Assembly: GCF_000717715.1 (NCBI RefSeq)
Contig: NZ_JOAI01000011.1
Span: forward strand, 1-64,000
Direction of reading: 5' to 3'
Source: Streptomyces sp. NRRL B-24484
GTDB taxonomy: Bacteria; Actinomycetota; Actinomycetes; Streptomycetales; Streptomycetaceae
Length of the DNA: 64,000 bases
Shown: positions 61,028-64,000 of the stretch, in pieces
Layout: each line of letters begins with the position of its first letter
How positions within the stretch are numbered: position 1 is the stretch's first letter
The notes under the pieces: generated by a model
Databases searched by the model: none
What the model saw: only the letters and a program-made list of their open reading frames with translations
What the model was told of the DNA's origin: nothing
Translations under genes and position numbers: made by a program

Positions 61028-62023
61028 TCAGGCGGGGGACAGCTCGTCCAGGGCCAGCGCGGCGGCGCCGACGAGTCCGGCGTCTGTGCCGAGACGGGCG
61101 GGCAGCACCGTCAGCCCGGCGGCGAAGGGGAGGGCGGCGTAGGTGTGCAGGTGGCGGCGGAGCGGGTCGAAGAGGACGTCCCCGGCCCTGGCGACGCCGC
61201 CGCCGATCACCGCCGCCTCGATCTCCACCAGGGTGGCGGTCGCGGCGATGCCCGCGGCCAGCGCCCGCGCGGCGCGGTCGAACGCCGCGAGCGCGACCGG
61301 ATCGCCCAGCCGCGCGGACTCCGCGACGGCGGACGCGGAGGCGTCGGACCCGGCCGGACGCCAGCCGTCCCGGGCGGCCCGGGCGGCGATGGCGGTGCCG
61401 CTGGCCAGGATTTCGAGGCAGCCGCGGGAGCCGCACGGGCAGGGGTCGCCGTCCAGGTCGACGGAGATGTGGCCGAGGTGGCCGGCGTTGCCGGTCCGGC
61501 CGTGGTGGACGCTGCCGCCCAGGACCAGGCCCGCGCCGACGCCGGTGGAGACGACCAGGCAGAGCGCGTCGGTGTACGGGCGGGCGGCGCCGTAGCGGTG
61601 TTCGGCCGCCGTCATCGCCACCGCGTCGCCGCCGAGCACCACGGGCAGCCCGCGGACGGCCGGGTGCGCACCCACCTCGGCGACGATCGGGAACCCGCGC
61701 CAGGCGGCGATGTTGACCGGGCTGACGGTGCCCGCGGAGGTGTCCACGGGCCCCGCACTGCCGATGCCGAGGGACCGTGCCGCACCCCAGAGCGGGTGGG
61801 CGGAGAGCTCGTCGAGGACGCGGTGGACGGCGCCGAGGACGGTGCCCGCGTCCTCGCGCGCCGGCGTGGGCCGCTGGACCTGGTGCAGCAGCCGGCCGGA
61901 GGGGTCGACGAGGCCTCCGGCGATCTTCGTCCCGCCGATGTCGAGGGCGGCGACGAGGTCAGTGCCGAGGGCGGGGACGTCGGTCCCGGGTGCGGCCCGG
62001 TCGGCCGTCCTGGTGCTGCTCAT
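61028..62023 (-). CDS. ROK-family sugar kinase
   Basis: The 331-residue protein has the ATP-binding motif ALDIGGTKIAGGLVD at residues 27-40, GIGSAGPVD, the catalytic-loop GGDAVAMTAAE, and the ROK zinc motif GHLGHISVDLDGDPCPCGSRGC with cysteines 195, 197 and 202. Zinc-bearing ROK proteins of this length without an HTH are glucokinases or N-acetylhexosamine/mannose kinases. ATG 62023 opens it. It diverges from a LacI-type regulator with a palindromic operator between. Confidence 0.9.
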   Translation of the reverse strand: MSSTRTADRAAPGTDVPALGTDLVAALDIGGTKIAGGLVDPSGRLLHQVQRPTPAREDAGTVLGAVHRVLDELSAHPLWGAARSLGIGSAGPVDTSAGTVSPVNIAAWRGFPIVAEVGAHPAVRGLPVVLGGDAVAMTAAEHRYGAARPYTDALCLVVSTGVGAGLVLGGSVHHGRTGNAGHLGHISVDLDGDPCPCGSRGCLEILASGTAIAARAARDGWRPAGSDASASAVAESARLGDPVALAAFDRAARALAAGIAATATLVEIEAAVIGGGVARAGDVLFDPLRRHLHTYAALPFAAGLTVLPARLGTDAGLVGAAALALDELSPA

Positions 62024-62073
62024 GGGGTGCTCCGGGGCAGGTGCGACGGTACGAGGGTCGATTCTGGCCGACC

Positions 62074-62089
62074 TTGACAACGTTGTCCA
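62074..62089. promoter_or_regulatory. LacI-type operator palindrome
   Basis: TTGACAACGTTGTCCA contains the perfect 12-bp palindrome GACAACGTTGTC (62076-62087), centred 61 bases from the LacI-type gene and 59 from the ROK gene. A central C-G step flanked by such half-sites is typical of LacI-family operators, so one dimer could repress both divergent genes. Confidence 0.7.
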
Positions 62090-62147
62090 GCGCCGAGGTG
62101 CGGGTCGTCCCGCCCGGGGACCGTACGGGTCCGTATGCTGCGTGGTC

Positions 62148-63197
62148 ATGAGCAGCCGACCTGCCACCAGGCCCACCATGAAGGACGTCGCGGCCGCGGC
62201 GGGCGTCGGACTGAAGACCGTCTCCCGGGTGGTCAACGACGAGTCCGGGGTCAGCCCCGCGATGGCCGCCCGGGTGCAGGCCGTGATCGACGAACTCGGC
62301 TTCCGGCGCAACGACAGCGCCCGGCTGCTGCGCACCGGCACCACCGCCAGCGTCGGCCTGGTGCTGGAGGACATCGGCGACCCGTTCTCCTCGGCGCTCT
62401 CCCGTGCGGTGGAGGCCGTCGCCCGCGAGCACGGCTGCCTGCTGTTCACCGGCTCCAGCGCCGAGGACGCCGACCGCGAACGGGAGTTGGCACTGGCGCT
62501 GTGCGCCCGCCGGGTCGACGGGCTGGTCGTGGTCCCCGCCGGCGGCGACCACGGCTACCTGCTGCCGGAGGCCGCCTCCGGCCTGGCGGTGGTCTTCCTC
62601 GACCGCCCGGGCATCGGGATCGAGGCCGACGCCGTGCTCAGCGACAACACCGGCGGCGCCCGCGCGGGCACCGCCCACCTGATCGCGCACGGGCACCGCC
62701 GGATCGGGTTCGTCGGCGACCTGCCGCACATCCACACCAGCGCGGAGCGGCTGCGCGGCTACCGGGAGGCGATGCGGGCGGCCGGGCTGCCGGTCGACGA
62801 GCGCTGGATCGCGACCGGCCCGACCGACCCCGCGACGGTCGGCCGGGCGGTCCGCCGTCTGCTCGCCTGCGAGCCGGAGGGGAGCGGTGGTCCGGGCCCG
62901 TCCGGGGCCGAGCCGGTCACCGCCCTGTTCACCGCCAACAACCGGGTCACCCTCGCCGCCCTGCAGGCGCTGGCCGGGCTCCCCGTCCGTCCGGCCGTGG
63001 TCGGCTTCGACGACCTGGAGCTCGCCGCACTGCTCAGCCCCGGGCTGACCGTCGTCGCGCAGGACCCGGAGGCCCTCGGCCGGACGGCGGCCCGGCTCCT
63101 CTTCGACCGGCTCGGGCACGACACCTCCCCACCGCGGCGCATCGAACTGCCCACCCGGCTGATCGTCCGCGGCTCGGGCGAGGTCCCGCCCGCCTGA
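62148..63197 (+). CDS. LacI-family transcriptional regulator
   Basis: The 349-residue protein has an N-terminal LacI HTH (TMKDVAAAAGVGLKTVSRVVND and hinge FRRNDSARLLRTG) and a periplasmic-binding-like ligand domain (VGLVLEDIGDPFSSALSRAVE, VVFLDRPG, PAVVGFDDLEL). ATG 62148 starts it. It most likely regulates itself and the divergent sugar kinase through the palindrome at 62074-62089. The inducing sugar is unknown. Confidence 0.9.
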   Translation: MSSRPATRPTMKDVAAAAGVGLKTVSRVVNDESGVSPAMAARVQAVIDELGFRRNDSARLLRTGTTASVGLVLEDIGDPFSSALSRAVEAVAREHGCLLFTGSSAEDADRERELALALCARRVDGLVVVPAGGDHGYLLPEAASGLAVVFLDRPGIGIEADAVLSDNTGGARAGTAHLIAHGHRRIGFVGDLPHIHTSAERLRGYREAMRAAGLPVDERWIATGPTDPATVGRAVRRLLACEPEGSGGPGPSGAEPVTALFTANNRVTLAALQALAGLPVRPAVVGFDDLELAALLSPGLTVVAQDPEALGRTAARLLFDRLGHDTSPPRRIELPTRLIVRGSGEVPPA

Positions 63198-63301
63198 CCG
63201 GGGGACCACTGGCCGAAGGACCACGACCCCGACCGGACCGGCCGGGTATCCGCGGAGAATCCGGTGGCCCGCGGGCGGCCCGGGCTGCTTGGATGCGGGC
63301 C

Positions 63302-63733
63302 ATGAGCACCGATCTGCCCACCGGTTACGAACTGTCCACCGACCCCGAGCGCCTGGACCGGGCGCTGGTCCACCGATGGCTGTCGGAGGACGCCTACTGG
63401 GCGCGCGGCCGAGCCCGGGAGAAGCAGGAGCGGGCGATCGACGGCTCGCTCAACTTCGGTGTGTACGAGAGTGCTTCGGGTGCCCAGGTGGGCTACGCCC
63501 GGGTGGTGACGGACGGCGCCACCTTCGGCTGGCTCTGCGACGTCTACGTCGCCCCGGACGCGCGCGGCCGGGGCCTCGGCACCGCCCTGACCGCCGCCGT
63601 CCGCGACCACTTGGCCCCGTTCGGGCTGCGCCGCATCATGCTGGCCACCGCCGACGCCCACGAGGTGTACGCCAAGGTGGGTTTCGTGCCCCTGGAGAAC
63701 CCCGGCAAGTGGATGGCCCTCGGCACGCAGTGA
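63302..63733 (+). CDS. GNAT-family N-acetyltransferase
   Basis: The 143-residue protein has VHRWLSEDAYWARGR (a WLS motif of the GNAT subgroup), GWLCDVYVAPDARGRGLGTALTAAV (acetyl-CoA loop, RGRGLG) and HEVYAKVGFVPLENP. This compact form is a typical single-domain acetyltransferase of unknown substrate. ATG 63302 is used, with a further ATG/GTG upstream less likely. It stands alone after the LacI-type gene. Confidence 0.85.
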   Translation: MSTDLPTGYELSTDPERLDRALVHRWLSEDAYWARGRAREKQERAIDGSLNFGVYESASGAQVGYARVVTDGATFGWLCDVYVAPDARGRGLGTALTAAVRDHLAPFGLRRIMLATADAHEVYAKVGFVPLENPGKWMALGTQ

Positions 63734-63773
63734 GCCCGTCGGCCCACCGCCAGAGGTCCGGGAGCTCAGCAGC

Positions 63774-64000
63774 TCAGCAGCCGTCGGCGTCCTCGGCGGC
63801 CAGCCGGTCCAGTTCGCCGGCGATGGCGGCGCGGAGCGGGTCGTGCCGCGGGCCGAGGGCGCTGTCCGCACCCGTCCAGCTCTCCTCGGGGTGGAGCCAG
63901 ACCGGCATCCGGACGAGGTCGGCCGGCTCCCACTCGTACCGCGGCCAGACGTGGGCGTGCAGGTAGCCGTCGGTGTTGCCGAGGATCTCCAGGTTCACCC
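63774..64000 (-). CDS. HIT-family hydrolase (partial, cut by window edge)
   Basis: The visible C-terminal 74 residues contain LEILGNTDGYLHAHVWPRYEW, where the HAHVWPR stretch is the histidine-triad motif of the diadenosine tetraphosphate hydrolase group. The remainder is LRAAIAGELDRLAA. The first Met at 63998 lies well inside the fold, so the true start is beyond the window. HIT enzymes cleave nucleotide phosphoesters. Confidence 0.7.
   Translation of the reverse strand, partial: VNLEILGNTDGYLHAHVWPRYEWEPADLVRMPVWLHPEESWTGADSALGPRHDPLRAAIAGELDRLAAEDADGC

Overview
The window is high-GC DNA with strong G/C preference at third codon positions, ATGA/GTGA stop-start overlaps, almost no TTA codons and many Streptomyces-type families (XRE and GlxA-type regulators, DUF4239, FHA, FUSC, Mce proteins). 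This points to a chromosomal segment of a Streptomycetaceae actinomycete (Streptomyces or Kitasatospora-like). No rRNA, tRNA, CRISPR array, intact insertion sequence or prophage was recognised.

Layout. 1-13 kb: mixed housekeeping and conserved hypothetical genes, including a nucleoside 2-deoxyribosyltransferase-like protein, an EcsC-like protein, a phosphosulfolactate phosphatase, a nuclease/phosphatase-fold enzyme, an MpaB-type oxygenase fused to four EF-hands, a secreted ParB/Srx-fold protein, a DUF4239/AhpD pair and a separate calerythrin-like EF-hand protein. One gene here (851-1330) carries two compensating frameshifts.

13.3-29.9 kb: a compact biosynthesis-like cluster with no PKS or NRPS. 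A leftward operon encodes two Gfo/Idh/MocA dehydrogenases, an Ldh-type dehydrogenase, an M20 amidohydrolase, a TIM-barrel isomerase and a DUF6917 protein. It diverges from two DegT aminotransferases. A second leftward block encodes two acyl-adenylating enzymes, a two-lobed CoA transferase, a methyltransferase, a flavin oxidoreductase and a UbiA prenyltransferase. I infer an aminated sugar-, cyclitol- or amino-acid-derived acyl component joined to a prenylated, methylated part. The product cannot be read from the sequence.

30-45 kb: a small secreted protein, a YhgE/Pip-type transporter, an XRE regulator with a long C-terminal region, a very large secreted fusion protease (M4 + M28 + chitin-binding domain), a tyrosine phosphatase, a sirtuin, and a group of DJ-1/PfpI-fold proteins (two GlxA-type AraC regulators plus a stand-alone protein) around an MBL-fold hydrolase. 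Two unrelated 22-bp tandem repeats flank one GlxA regulator.

45-48.5 kb: a decapitated mce operon (C-terminal remnant, then an MceF-like/Mas fusion), followed by an FHA membrane protein carrying a TTA codon and a small partner with a related Asn/Gly/Gln-rich motif.

48.5-64 kb: a DinB protein, a FUSC-MarR pair, two GNATs, a YrdB-like membrane protein, a secreted hydrolase, a TetR-hydrolase pair, an MFS exporter, two adjacent APH-fold kinases, a frameshifted small gene, a ROK/LacI divergent pair with a palindromic operator, a GNAT and a partial HIT-family gene.
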